A stretch of DNA of 64,000 nt. Source: Gymnopus androsaceus JB14. Lineage: Eukaryota > Basidiomycota > Agaricomycetes > Agaricales > Omphalotaceae. This document shows positions 13,572 through 25,500 of this stretch, one piece after another. The stretch lies in contig ML769401.1 in assembly GCA_009733575.1 (NCBI GenBank), positions 340,730 to 404,729 on the forward strand, in the 5' to 3' direction. The translations under genes and the position numbers were made by a program. Position 1 is the stretch's first letter. Each line of letters opens with the position of its first letter. Below the pieces are notes generated by a model, which saw only the letters and a program-made list of their open reading frames with translations, was not told where the DNA came from and searched no databases.

Positions 13572-15246
13572 ATGGCATACTACCCTAGTCTGTCTACCTC
13601 ACAATATGCGTTCGATAGTGACGCATCGAGCTCTTCATCATCTTCACCTACTCTTGATAACTGTTCCGTAATGCCTAGTTCTACGATCTGCGTATACTGC
13701 AGATCCGGGAACAGAGGACGTCTTCCGGGAGATCGTCAAATGTCGCAAAAGTTGGAAAACACTCAAAGGTGGTAAAGTTGTGTGGCCCCTACATTTGGAA
13801 AGGGCATTACTCGAAGGTCAGTGCACATCATGCGGTCTCAGCGTCTCTACTGACGTTGACTGTATAGGCCTCTCACGATACAAACCGGATAACTCTAGAG
13901 AAACGCTTGTTACTTGGTCGGTGCGTAGCAATCGCGGCGGACGCCATTTATTGATGCTAATTCTCATCATTATCAAGATTCCCGATGCGCAATAGGTTCA
14001 TCTCCGAACATATTTTCCGAACAACAGGAGAGAGGCGTAGCGCAAAACAGGTCGGGAGTCGTTTGCAGCAACTTAGAGATACTTGCGGAGGTGGAAGGAA
14101 ACGTAAGGATGCTATCTTTTCTCCTTGGTGTTAAGGCGCTTACCTCAGGATAGTGCAGAGACTGCTATCCCCGTGTCTTGATTCTCAAGCCCCTATCTCC
14201 CATCGGTCGCGCAATACACTTGGCCGTTATGGTTCCCGCTCGAATGGTGGCTCCTTCTCGGCTCCAGGATCCCCCGTATCTGAGGAGCTCGAACTTCCCT
14301 GGAAGTCAACACCCTCACCACCCACGGTGTTCTATATCAATATTGAAGCTGGCAATAGTGGTGCAAGGGAATGCTCTACCGACGTAGACTATTTCATCAA
14401 TTCCAGCGATGCTACTATAGGTTTATCGGCCTGAACCTCGACCCATAAAAGCCATCAAACCATGTCTAGCGTTTGTGTCGCCTTTTAACTCTGCCATAAG
14501 AGCGCACTCGCTATTCATGGTTTATCACGGCGACGCAGTATACCATGATCAGTCTCCGCTCACGGTTGTTGATCCTCGCTCTGCGACTGCTCATGAAGGA
14601 GGAGGAGCTTTGTATACATGCGATCTCGTCCCCAAATACTGGAATATGATTTGTGAGAGCTCAAGTGGGTAGCTTCGATAGCTTTCATTCGGTACATAAG
14701 CTTAAATCTTTGACAGACCCCACCGAGTTCATCATCCAGCATAACGTTGTCTGCTACTCATCATCCGAATCTTCTGATATGTCGCCCCCCCTCTTTTCTG
14801 CGACCTATAGATTCCGTTACATGCCAGAAAAAGTACATTCTCCGCAACCTTCATTCGCTACCGTAAATTCAGACATCAGCACATTCCAGGAGTCCGATGT
14901 CGCCAACGTTCGGGAGTATAGCGGTTTGAGCTGTTTCAATACCGGGGAAATTTCGGAGATTTCGTCAAGTTATGACATGGATAACAAAAATTGGCAAGAT
15001 TGTTTAACTTTCGATACCCTTTCGCTCACGGAACAGCGAGGGTATGCTTCTCTACCTGCCACACCGGGTTGCCAGTGGAATGACTACCGCCGTCCCAGCA
15101 TTGGTGGTAGTTCTTCAAGTTCTGCTTCGCCAACCACATCGACCTTTCCTCCACATTCTCAGTTTGTGAGTGACCTTCATACCGTCATGTCAAAGTATTA
15201 TGCTCATTGGGCTTCAGTACCCGTCGCACCACATGTAACGCGGTGA
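13572..15246 (+). CDS. TEA/ATTS-domain transcription factor with a frame break
   Basis: A nuclear regulator of the AbaA/Tec1/TEF-1 class. The TEA domain reads VVWPLHLERALLEGLSRYKP, then LLLGRFPMRNRFISEHIF, then AKQVGSRLQQLRDTC, which spans all three DNA-binding helices. The rest is Ser/Pro-rich, as is usual in the family. Likely exons: 13572-13662, 13703-13816, 13868-13920, 13978-14102, 14154-14383, 14421-14664, 14717-15246. The sum is 1387 nt, one more than a multiple of three. The break lies in exon 3: the frame that enters as GLSRYKPDNSRET leaves as LLLGR only if one base near 13909-13911 is removed. Two introns (40 and 37 nt) are unusually short. The start ATG at 13572 is the first in frame. 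It is either a recent pseudogene, a base-calling error, or my exon 3 is wrong. Confidence 0.75.
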
Positions 15247-18200
15247 TAGAGAATCTAAAGCTCATTAATTTATCTGTATATTTATTGTACGTGTACTTTG
15301 TAGACAAGCTCAAGATACCCCTGGTATACCTGCTGGCATAGTTCATAATTGAATACTTATTTTGAAAGCAATTGGCTTCACTGTAGAATCTAATCAACTT
15401 CGAACCCTCAGCTTCAGACTCAATCTCGTCCTCCGTTTGTGTCTTTTCCGGTGCCATGAATGTTTAGGAAACTAATGAAGAAAAATCACTTTCAAAAATC
15501 ACGCCGATAAATCATGATCTTCAGACAAGATATGATCTATGTTATCCCTCGCATATTAATTATGATGTCCTTCTTCAGACTCTGAGGGATTTTTGTCCAC
15601 CCATGTACGCATACTAGCCATTCCCTTCTCGCTTGCTCATTTACAGAACCATGTTTGTAATTCCGCCGGCCCTTCTAGTTCTGTCAGTCCTATGACTTCC
15701 AATAAGCTGAACAGTTGTTGGATTGTACAACTACTCCGTCCCCTGTGGCCAATCCAGTTTGCATTGGTCCACCTCAGTATATATCGACTTTTACTCGGCT
15801 TAGGTTTTAGTCTGATGTACGATGTATTGGGGGTCAAGGAGACAGGTCAAGTAACGTATTCGTAGCACCTGAGCGCAAACATTGCGGGAGAACCCAGAGA
15901 AGCCATCGCGGCAGCGATGGTCGTTGAAATGGGCTTTGGCCTTACTGACACGGCGTGAATTGCGCGAAGGATAGAAGATGTTCATTTCAACGAAATAATA
16001 CAGTGAACTGTTACGTTTGGCCTCGAAAGATACCCCAGAATATGCCACGGTGAAGCAGAAAGACTCGCGAGGGAAAAAAAGTGAGCTAGTAAATAAAGCG
16101 ATATGTCCCAGCTGCGAAGATGGACATGGTAAACTTGCAGCCAAGTAGTATGAGCAGTGAGCGAGCTTACACGGTTTTATGTTGTCCCTTTTCCTAAAGG
16201 CAAGATAATTAGTCACGGATAGTGAGGTTAGAAGCGTCGGAAAACGACCAACCTTGCTTGTTTCCAAGAATCTAGTGGGCACGGTCAATCTATGTGTACT
16301 CTCATGAAGGTTTTACAAGAATCACCGAACCCGAATTTGTAGTGGAGGGATGAGAGTCTTCTGTATGTCACATATGCGCCGTCAACAAGTTGGTCGGCAC
16401 TCAACAATGTACCCGCTGGCCGAGGATTGTTCTGAAACGCAAAAACTTTTTGAGCGACCAAAGAATGTAAGGAAAAGTAGCAGCGACAACAGGGGCGACA
16501 GTGCAACCGACTCCGTACCGACGAATGTCACAAACAGCGTTTGCACATCGCCATAAGCCTCTAGATTGGAGCCACGTAGAACATAACAGGAAGCTAAAGA
16601 TGCAGATGTAAAATATTTTCAATCACCATTCCGGAATAGATAGATGAAATCGAATTATACCTGAAGAGAAATGACCACGGAAGTCTGCTCGGCAGAGCAG
16701 CAACAGAAGCTGGGGTACTCGTAACTGTATCCGCAAAATACCAGACCGAATAAGAGGGTATCTGATTTAGAAGAAGAAGTCACTCCTCCTCCAAAGGGAT
16801 GCCAGATACAATGACCATAGATCGAAGATGCGCCTCCAAGTATCTTCGAGAGTAGCGACATAGGTGAGAGTAGGTATTAACAAATCCATTGATTAAGACA
16901 TGTGTCGAGAATTCCCGAGGACATCAATTCAGATAGATATGATCCGGGAGAAAGACCTCGTGAGCTAGAAACCTCCGTCTATAATTAACGGAACAAAACT
17001 AAGTAATTCTTCTCCCATGGGTATCAGTTCACCTGAGAAGAATGTTGGAAGACACAAACTCACGCCTGGGATAACAATAACGACTAGTTGCCCTAGGAGG
17101 AACATCCGATTACCAGAGACTACACATATCCCGAGATTCGACTGTAAGACGAGGAGTGCGAAAGAAGATAAGAAACGCGATTGAAGCGCGGAAACATACC
17201 GTATGTTTAGGAGAATAGGTTTAGGATATTGACAAGCTATCTGAGCTTCTGAAGGGGCCAAAAAGACATTAAAAAACCGACATATGAGGACGCCACTTGG
17301 AGCTTATATTGAAACATAGACAAACCTTTCACCATTTCCCGGATCTATCATTCATAAAAAAAGATGAGGAGTTGAACGTTATTCGGAGCAGCAGGGTTTA
17401 CTGAGGCTCTCAAGAGTTATTTCCCTGGACGAAGTCGAATGCATCCGGGCAATCGCTACAAAGGATCCGGAACAGGGAACTTACCCCATAGCAGAGTGTA
17501 TAGTTCCGTACGGTAAAGTTATCCCTAAAAGGCTCAATGACTTTCTATAAACATAAAACATATGTCAAAAGATCATATTAATAGCATGTCCATGTAAACG
17601 TGTATGTACGCTCACAGAACCGCTGACACCTGCATAACCCTTATTTGAAGTTGTCCATCTGAGGCAAAAACTGAGATGAGGAACCCGGGACCGCTGGCGG
17701 CTGAAGGGTTATTTAATAGTAATTAGACTTTTTTTCGTAGGACATACTCGAAACAACTAACACGTCCAGAACCCGTGTATTAGGAGTGGTATATATCGAA
17801 AAAGTTGGCCAGAATTTGAGGCGCGATATGTGAGTGAGAGATGAATCTAACACATGAAAACAGCGAACCTTGCGACAAAACTGGTATTTCCCGGCATGGC
17901 ATATGGCTCTATCATACCGAACCAGGCCCAATGTGTTTAGGAGAACGATATTCTCACTCTCATACAGATATGCCGCTTTTATCTCCACCAACTAGTTGTA
18001 TTGAAGTTCTGTATCAGAAAAACAATCGTTACCTCAGAAGTCAGAAGCTGAGAGATCGTTAAATCTCAAGAAAGACATTTCCTTATCAGTATTCCGCTCC
18101 TCTGTGGGATTCACCAAATACACAGAAGGCGATCGGCTGATGTTAACGTCGACGACACTGGTGTGTTTGCAAACTCAAGCTTTCGGATGGCATTTTTGCA

Positions 18201-18661
18201 TAGGCTCTGAACAGCAAGGATAGTGCCTTCAATAATTGCGTCGGCCGTTGCAGCGCCGGGTGTAGCCTAGCAAGGGAATCTGGTTATAAAGTCTTCCAGG
18301 TACCCGCCACCAACGGATTGTTGATATGTACTTCCTAGCGCAATATGTCGGGATACGTAGCGGTTAGGTTTGCGACGATTGAGCGGTGAACACCGGGCAT
18401 CTCCTATAGCGATATCCGACAAAAACGTCGATTAGCATCTGGGTCCAGCAAACCAATGAGAGCAGTCTATATCCATGTATCTCGGCGAGATAATTGAACC
18501 ACGAAATTCCATGGAGTGGGGGAGGAGTGGATTGAAGGAACCAAGAAGGAACAGTCGGAGGTTGAACTTCGGAGGTTGAACGATAGGTTAATTACAGTAC
18601 TCGACTTTGACAATTTCATGAGAAAGCTAAATTTCCGCAATTGGTAGAGGAGTAGCGCTAT
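15247..18661. other. Poorly resolved; possible intron-rich minus-strand gene or relic
   Basis: From 17261 down to 15800 the minus strand has several short hydrophobic frames bordered by plausible GT and AG sites, the longest 162 codons. They suggest a multi-exon membrane protein, but no continuous model could be built. A similar TTCTCCTAAACA segment occurs twice on this strand (about 17220 and 17940), hinting at an internal duplication. Near 18556-18585 the 12-mer CGGAGGTTGAAC is directly repeated. Confidence 0.25.
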
Positions 18662-19069
18662 ATGGTTTCAGAAGTAAGCTCGGTCAATCCTTCAGCATTT
18701 GAAGCACCGCAATGGCAAATGCATACCTCTGTCCTCTCCGAGTTCACGCCGCCACAATACACCCGATCCCCAATTGGCCAATCTAAATCCCTCCCTTGTC
18801 AGGTATTCCGGGTGCGCAAGTGCAGCTATAGCCTAAATAAGGCCGAGGTTTCCCAGTCCGATGAATTTAGAGTGAAGAGTGCTGCAGAGATTCGAATCCG
18901 AGAGGAGGGGATATGTACGAGTTGGACATCTGAGTTTGAGCGGTGTTCATCATGTCAGCAGAGGTGGCCAAGACCCCACGGCGTATCAGCTATTAAATCA
19001 TGTTGGGAAGGGAAGATAAAAGGCAAGACTGTCCAATTGGTAGACGGCGGAGATGGTGACGCTTTGTGA
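18662..19069 (+). CDS. Hypothetical protein, single open frame of 135 codons
   Basis: An uninterrupted frame with a mixed composition, four cysteines spread over the C-terminal half (including CSSCQQRW) and no recognised domain. Spliced genes are the rule here, so an unspliced 135-codon frame could be chance. Nothing in the flanks argues for or against expression. Confidence 0.25.
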   Translation: MVSEVSSVNPSAFEAPQWQMHTSVLSEFTPPQYTRSPIGQSKSLPCQVFRVRKCSYSLNKAEVSQSDEFRVKSAAEIRIREEGICTSWTSEFERCSSCQQRWPRPHGVSAIKSCWEGKIKGKTVQLVDGGDGDAL

Positions 19070-19404
19070 CGCTTCGAGCTCTCGAGCTCGAGAGAATCAA
19101 CCTAGTTACCCAAAATGCGACTGTGATTGTGAGCTTGAGTCCTCTGTGGCTCGTGAAAGAGATGTAGTAGGTTAATATCGTGCAGGGAAACTGTAGATAA
19201 TTTCAGAATGAGTAGCATGACTGAAAACAGAACATTACCTTTACGCCTATTTACTGTAGCCCCCTACATAGTCTGGGCTACTAAAACATCTCAATTGGAC
19301 TGGATTTGACAAATGCTTGACACTAGTTCGTTGGTTTGGTAAACCAAGCCACTACGAGCATGTCAAGAGGAGAAGAGCAAGGCTGGGCCGCTCTGGGCCT
19401 GTCC

Positions 19405-19431
19405 GACACGTGTCGTCATTGCGCAACGCGC
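19405..19431. repeat. 27-bp dispersed repeat, copy 1
   Basis: The palindrome GACACGTGTC, then a short spacer and TTGCGCAACGCGC. The same 27 bases with one mismatch recur at 24092-24118. Copy 1 lies about 290 bp upstream of the ATG at 19722. CACGTG cores are bHLH-type binding sites in fungi, so a shared promoter element is possible, as is an old segmental duplication. Confidence 0.6.
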
Positions 19432-19721
19432 GCTTGCTTTGACTCCTTACCTTTGCTTTTGCTATAGACACCCTTGGGAGAACCGTCTTTCGGAGATATA
19501 TCCCAAAAATTGGGACAACGACTCGGACTAATCACTAGATCTGAGCTCGAAGAACTGGTCAAACTCCGAAATTGTTTCCCGCCAAATTTGCTTCCTCTTC
19601 CTCTCAGATTCTAATTGTGTTGAAAAAGCTTGATCCTATGCTGCTGGGCGCCCTTGTTCGCTGCCATTCGAAGATATCAGCTTTTTTGAAGATTCTGGTT
19701 CGGGACCTTTCGGACTAGGAT

Positions 19722-20071
19722 ATGTCTACGAAAAAAGCCAATAAAATTGGTCTACGCGGTGCTCCCTCTCTCGCTCACCCCGATTTTTTACATTCTACCG
19801 AAGGAGCATGGACTCGATCCAAACACACTGTGTTGGAGAAGGAAACTGTCTCTTCGATGGAAATTTGGATGTGAGTGTGAGATTCCTACTTCGACTCATA
19901 ATCTAGAACAGTCCTGGGAAAGTTATGTTCCTTACACGCTGGTGCTAACTCTCCAGATGGGTTCATTCATTTTCGTTCATTGATGATTCGTTTGAGCGGA
20001 GAGCCCGGAGATTCCGACGTAGTCCTGATTTCTTTCCGTTGACTTGCTTTTCAAGAGCTTCAAGTCACTAG
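19722..20071 (+). CDS. Hypothetical small protein, two exons
   Basis: Exons 19722-19870 and 19957-20071 sum to 264 nt, 87 codons plus stop, joined through a GTGAGT...CTCCAG intron. The product begins MSTKKANKIGLRGAPSLAHP and has a basic C-terminal part with FERRARRFRRSPDFF. No family is recognised. Further exon-like stretches follow at about 20117-20310 and 20440-20640 (the latter reads VERHALHSITASLDELPEL), and may belong to this or another gene. Confidence 0.35.
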
Positions 20072-20955
20072 TCGCGGTCTTTTCGTTAGGTTCGGTCTTT
20101 GCTCACTAATATTATCATGCTTCAGCGTCGGAATATACGAGGACCTTCGGTTAACGGTAAGAGCTTTCACCTGATTGTCCCAGACCTTAATGGCTCACAA
20201 CAATCTACCTGCTAGACAGCTCCGTTCGTTGGCTTTCTTGTTTGTTCATGCGCACTATGCTTAGATCCTTGTTTTGACGTTTTTGGTATGTCTTCAGCTC
20301 TATACTACGCTCCCTAAGTGAAAGACTAGCAGGACGTGCAGCCTAACTTCCTCCTCCTTTACCCTTATTCTTCACAACAGTCTCTGTGAATGTTGCAACT
20401 CGGAACCAAAAGACTAGCTGGAGGAAATAGTTCGTCAGAACGCGTGGTCATTGAAACGCTGCTGGTCGTCATGGGGCAAAGAAATCAGTGGAAGCTCGTC
20501 TACGAGTGGAGAGACATGCTCTGCACTCCATCACAGCCTCTTTGGATGAACTCCCTGAACTCGTGCAAGACAAGATTTACTATCGGACGAATATGATTGG
20601 ATTATTTTGGCGCTTATTTAGGGCGCATCATCGCAGATTTAATGATGGCCTATTGCCCTTTGCATGTTGTTCTACTGGTCCAATGATTTTTGCACTTGTG
20701 TATTCGGGCTTCGAAATAATGAAGGGCTATGCAAAGCTGCATTCATTTCAGCCTGGGCCTTTCGTATGTAACAACAAAACAAGTTCAAAAAACTGTCGAC
20801 CTGTAGAATAATATGCAAAGGGCAGTACATACTAATAAGATGACATCAATCAGAATCATGATAGAGCTCCAAGGGCTGTAGTACAGCAAGGATTTGGCAA
20901 AGAAGCATATAAATAGCAGTACCACCTCTACAAAGTTCCAACACGACTTCTCATC

Positions 20956-22608
20956 ATGTCCCAAGAACAGATGAAACTTGAGATAGCAGCTCTTGGCTTT
21001 GCAACCTTTGAGAACATTTACACTCTAATATTCGTGGGTGTACTCAATGGTATGGTGCATATTGCACAATATGTACTTGGGGCAATTCTCACATTCGCTT
21101 TTTAGGATTGTATCTGTTGGCATTTGGCATTTGCATGCATATTGTTCTGTAGGTGGCATATCCAAGTCCTAACCTATGCTTTTACGTTTCCAATAAATGT
21201 GTTCTCACTCATGCTTCAGCACTACAAAGAGGAATGGGAAAGCAAATCAACTCATGATTGCACTTCTTGTGGCTTCCTTTCTCATGACAGTCCTCTTCTT
21301 CATTGGCTATCTAATGCTACCTCTGGTCCTTGTGGAGTTTGAACTAATGAAGGTACTCTCTGGAGGCATCCTGGCTCAAGAAATAGCTGCTAGCACACAA
21401 TCAATGTTGGTGGGGGCAGCCATTTCCGAGACATGGAGTGTCAATCTGAGTGTAAGCTCTAACTATCTACAAATTGCAACAATGCTCATGCATACTTTAG
21501 GTTCTCATTGCTGATGCATTTGTTGTTTGGGTAGCTTGGGTGATTTGGCCAGGAAATAGGGGCTTTCATTGGACTTTGGCTGTTTTGATGTTGGTAGACA
21601 TAGGTAAGACTCTCTTTGGTTAAGATTTCTTTTGCAAAGATTGGAATTGACATAATTCAGGTGTCAGCCTTGCGGTTGCTATTTCCAGCAGTGAAAATGC
21701 TCTCGCAGTACTGTATAATTACAACCTAAAGTGCCTGGGTTTTACGCGTTACGTTGAGAACTTCAAAAAGTGGAGTTCTTGGGCCAAAAATTAGCGTTAT
21801 GGAAGAAAATTCTGGTGTTTTTTGGGCATTTTGGCGCAATTTTTGGAATTTTGAGTTACTATTTTGCAAAATTCAAAGTTCCTTGAACCCTGTTATGCGT
21901 TACAATTTTCAAAATGACCAAGTTCCCAGGGACCGTGTTACAGTTGCGGGAACTTTAGGTTGTAATTATACAGTATTGGAGGCTATGACCAACACCCTGG
22001 ATTGGGTTCAAATATTGTGTTCCTTGCTAGTGAATACTGTAGCAACACTTTCAATAGGTTATCGGGGAAGGTAAGTGTTGTCTTAAACTTCAACTCCTAC
22101 AGTGATATACAGTGTAGATTAATTTAGGAAACATCATCAAACAACGCAAATCGTCTCATTCCGCAACCAGAGAACACAAGTGGTAGCAATTCTTCTACTT
22201 CTTGTTGAGTCTGGAGCACTTTTTGGGTTTTATCCAGGTTTGTCATTTCCAAGGCTCTTTGAAGCACAAAAAACCGAGAGTATATCATATATGCAAGCTG
22301 TGAATGTCATTCTGAGATTATGCCCATGCTGTCACAGGCTCACCGCTTGATAAAGCCACCAATTTCCTGGTTATTGTCTATGTATACGCGGCTGTAAGTC
22401 AAGTTACATTCTATCTTCAGAAAGAAACATCCTTTGCTCATCTATGGACCACTTGAAGGGTTTGAATCCAGTAGCAATCGCTGTCTTGGTTCGATTAAGA
22501 AAGAATTACGAGCAGAGCTTTCACCTTCAAGAAAATATGCACGCTATTGAACATCCAACAAATGCGGCTTCGCTGTGGCCGGAGCAGCGAACTTCATCTA
22601 CTACATAG
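20956..22608 (+). pseudogene. Seven-TM family protein gene interrupted by a MITE
   Basis: An agaricomycete orphan membrane-protein gene of the DUF6533/DUF6534 kind; function unknown, presumably in a cell membrane. Successive hydrophobic segments and the family-typical VVWVAWVIWPGNR, LLVNTVATLSIGYRG and LLLLVESGALF are present. Exons: 20956-21049, 21106-21148, 21220-21451, 21501-21603, 21661-21710 joined to 21976-22070, 22128-22237, 22338-22393, 22459-22608. When the 263-bp element at 21711-21973 and one TA are left out, the exons total 933 nt, exactly 310 codons plus stop. With the element in place the frame is broken. The region between the sixth and seventh exons (22238-22337) may hide a further exon, since the product is slightly short. 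Confidence 0.8.
21711..21973. mobile_element. 263-bp MITE with TA target duplication
   Basis: Terminal inverted repeats start CTGTATAATTACAACC and match perfectly for 22 bp. The element is flanked by TA at 21709-21710 and 21974-21975, as expected for Tc1/mariner-type insertion. It encodes nothing. The termini carry GTATAA at the left and ATACAG at the right, so each end looks like a splice site. It sits inside an exon of the 7TM gene. No second copy is visible in this window. Confidence 0.9.
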
Positions 22609-23271
22609 CGTTCGAATAAAGTGATCTCCCACTCTAAATATTATTATATTTCATTGATGGAACCTAACCTAACCTCGAGTGACCTCTGCGCAGTAAGTAC
22701 AGCCAACTTCATCCGACTCAAACAAAAGACAGCACAGCACCTAAATTCATGAAGTCACACAAGATAAAACCCAAGAAACCCAAGGCTCTGAAACATTAGA
22801 CTAACCAAGCAAAGTGTGAAAGCAAGGGCGGTGGGTGAGGTTACGAAAGAAGAAAAAAAAACAAAGACGATCGACAACAAATCAGTCTACTAACTTGCCT
22901 GGATTTGAGCGTGGAACCCCCAAGATTGGTTCGGTACGGTAGACTCCGCATTACAGTCTCGTAGTACCTTCTAGCTAAGCAGTACGAGTTGGCTATTACT
23001 ATTCCTTGACCAAGGTCATTCCAGTTAAAGGTTCCCGTGAAACTCCCAGCGAGTCCTATTCCCCGACTCCCTTTTAGCTCGGCTATCAAGTTCGGGTCCA
23101 TCGTCGAAGAGACAACTATAACTTGAGTATAAGGAGTACGATGAAGAGGAGAATGTTCGAGTTACCATCATCAGAAGAAATAATGTTGATCTGGCAGCGG
23201 AAGACGACGTCGAGTGAAGCATGAGTCCACCTCAGGCTGGAGCATCATTATCGCCACCAGTCGGGTGAAAT
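22609..23271. other. No gene called
   Basis: Minus-strand frames of 86 and 65 codons overlap here (22841-23222), with a Ser-rich start MLHSTSSSAARSTLFLL, but I could not join them through a convincing intron or see a domain. They could be chance. Confidence 0.3.
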
Positions 23272-23421
23272 TAGGCTCGGTCCCAGCTTGTCTATGAGCT
23301 CAGTGCCCTTGGCGGGAGCTGTCGATAGAACAACAGCTCCCGCCAAGGGCAGTGAACTCATAGACAGTCGACAGCTCCCGCCAAGGGCACTGAGCTCATA
23401 GATAGGCTGGGACCGAGCCTA
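23272..23421. repeat. 150-bp hairpin with a third partial arm
   Basis: The left arm 23272-23325 (starts TAGGCTCGGTCCCAGC) is the inverse complement of the right arm 23368-23421, nearly perfect over 54 bp. Part of the same unit, ACAGCTCCCGCCAAGGGC, also sits in the loop at about 23333-23367. It has the form of a small fold-back element or a structured transcript. No target duplication was found. Confidence 0.85.
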
Positions 23422-24091
23422 GGGTGAGATGGCATTGATCCTGGACGTATGAAGCGCGGACTGAACTGGACTCGATTATCACCGGTGTACGAAAACCGGA
23501 GATAGGATCTGAGGTGACGCGAGATGTTGGTAGTTGATGTTGCCAGGAATAGCGGGAAGTGGGAAGGTTGAAGGAGGAGTTAATCTGTAGACGATATGAT
23601 CAGCGATGTAGATTGACCGCTGAGGCTGAAGCTGTGCAAGCAACAGCAAGTTCAAGTCGTGTGATTGCAATTGGTTAAGCTGCTGTTCAGCGTTCAGTAT
23701 TAGGGAAATGGCCATCCATTATGCTGCAGGATCATCCGTCCCTCAGACCTCAAGCACTATATCATGCCCCTTTAATCTCCATCTCTTGAGTCCTTTCCTT
23801 GAAGTTCTTTGTCTTTCTCTCCAAGTTCGCCAAGGTCGCGACTCATCTTTGATCGTCATCGTCCACATGCCATCCATCCAATCTATCCTTTTCCTTCTAT
23901 ACCATCTATCTCATACGCTCGCTGGGGCAGCTGATATTGCATCCACGGCTGCGAGGCTGTGAACCGTGAACAAGCGAATCGAAAGTGTTGGATCCAATTG
24001 GGAAAGGCGTTGAGTCGAGTGGAGGGCGTTTGAATCGACGAGTTTAAGGTGTGAGTCAAGAGGAGATGAGCGGAAAAAGAGAAAGCCGCCT
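23422..24091. other. No gene called
   Basis: Short frames on both strands, with no motif or splice chain that I can support. Confidence 0.35.
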
Positions 24092-24118
24092 GACACGTGT
24101 CATCATTGCGCAACGCGC
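24092..24118. repeat. 27-bp dispersed repeat, copy 2
   Basis: GACACGTGTC plus TTGCGCAACGCGC, one mismatch from the copy at 19405-19431. Downstream of both copies the phrase CGCCCTTGTTC is followed by a similar TTGAAGAT-type stretch (near 19650 and 24208), so more than the 27 bp may be duplicated. Confidence 0.6.
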
Positions 24119-25500
24119 AATCTTATGCGCTTTTCTCTGAACCTTCAAGCACTTCAACTGCATTGACAAGAATATTGGCCGCTTTAGCTCAACATCAAGC
24201 GCTCTGGACGCCCTTGTTCAAGCTGTTGAAGATCTGAAGAATCGCTTTTCGCCGCTCTCCAAGCCAATTCGAATACGAGAGTGTAGCTGAGGTGTTAGAA
24301 CGACAGCAGGTGCGTTACTCTTAGTTTAGTTTAGTATTGTGTTCGATTCCCTAAATGCTTTATTTTGCAGGCTCAATCGCGTCTTCATCGCAGCTACGAC
24401 CTCATTCTCTTACTTCGTCATCACAAACACGTATCCTATGCTACCGGGCTTCAGGGATTTTGGGATCAAGCGAAGAGTGGCATGGGACGAGGCATGGGCA
24501 TCCAGGACACAGGATATACTATACCACAACCGTCGATGTCTAAAGCTACGCCTAACGCTCATTTGACAAGAAAGAGTAACACCTACAACTCCATCTGCAT
24601 TGTTATCTACCGATACCGCGCCTATTCGTCTTGCCAATCCCAATCCCATCACCAAATCCATGAATCCCTAACTGTCCAATGCGACACAATGAACTAAGAG
24701 CAAGAAACACCTCGGAGATGGAATCCAAGTGTAGAGCAGTTCAGCGCGAATAGGACGAGCTCTAATTCACATCCACTCGCTTGTTCGTTACGCTGATTCC
24801 CTGCCCCTGCGTAGGGAGAGAAAGGCAGCACACCTAAGTCAAGACCTCGAGGTCTGACCAGAATCTGACCTCCTGTCTTTAAATTCTGAAGAACTGGTTG
24901 ATAGATAAAGACGTCAAGTGGAAGAGGCTAGGGAGCTATGCAAGAGGAGGTGAGATGAACGGAAGGGCTCAAGCAGGAGGGAAGTGGGAGGCGTAAGGTG
25001 GGAACGAAAGGTGAAGTGGAAATTTGGTACACTGGTAAGTGCAGCGTCTTATATACAGTATTTGCTTTTTCATTTGGTTCAATCTTTCTCACTCCTCCCT
25101 TTTTTTCCACTACAGACGACGCTGACGACGCTTCAGGCTCCGACAACGCAGACGTAGACCCGGAGAGACATAGCGCTATAGACGGCCGCAAAGTAAACGC
25201 ACTCAATGCCATGATGCGATTTAGACGACAAGGAAGACTGGCTCCTACTTCTCAGTCTCAACCTCGCGCTCAAACTCGGAACAGGAATCTCATATGGCTA
25301 CGAATTTAAGACCAACGAGAATCCTGTACTCTCGCTTCATATGCCATCCTTCGTTACACTCTCTCTTCACGCCATCTATCAATCCAAACCCTACCTATCT
25401 GCTCAAGTCTCCTGACGGCGGACGCAGCCCAAACGAGATCTCGGCAGACCTTGAACTCAGAGCTGAGAGCCAAGCCTCCGGAGGACTCCGTCTTTGAAAG
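24119..25500 (+). other. Probable but unresolved plus-strand gene region
   Basis: Several stretches have protein-like composition: ESVAEVLERQQ joined by a GTGCGT...TTGCAG intron (about 24311-24370) to AQSRLHRSYDLILLLRHHKH, and further on ADDASGSDNADVDPERHSAI after a CACTACAG acceptor near 25117. In the region 24400-25500 more than one frame stays open, and the minus strand at 24410-24661 is open too. I could not build one consistent model and cannot name the product. Confidence 0.25.

Noticed and set aside
15800..16288. 162-codon minus-strand frame as a single-exon gene
   Set aside because: No motif, and it is crossed by plausible splice sites; kept only as part of an unresolved region.
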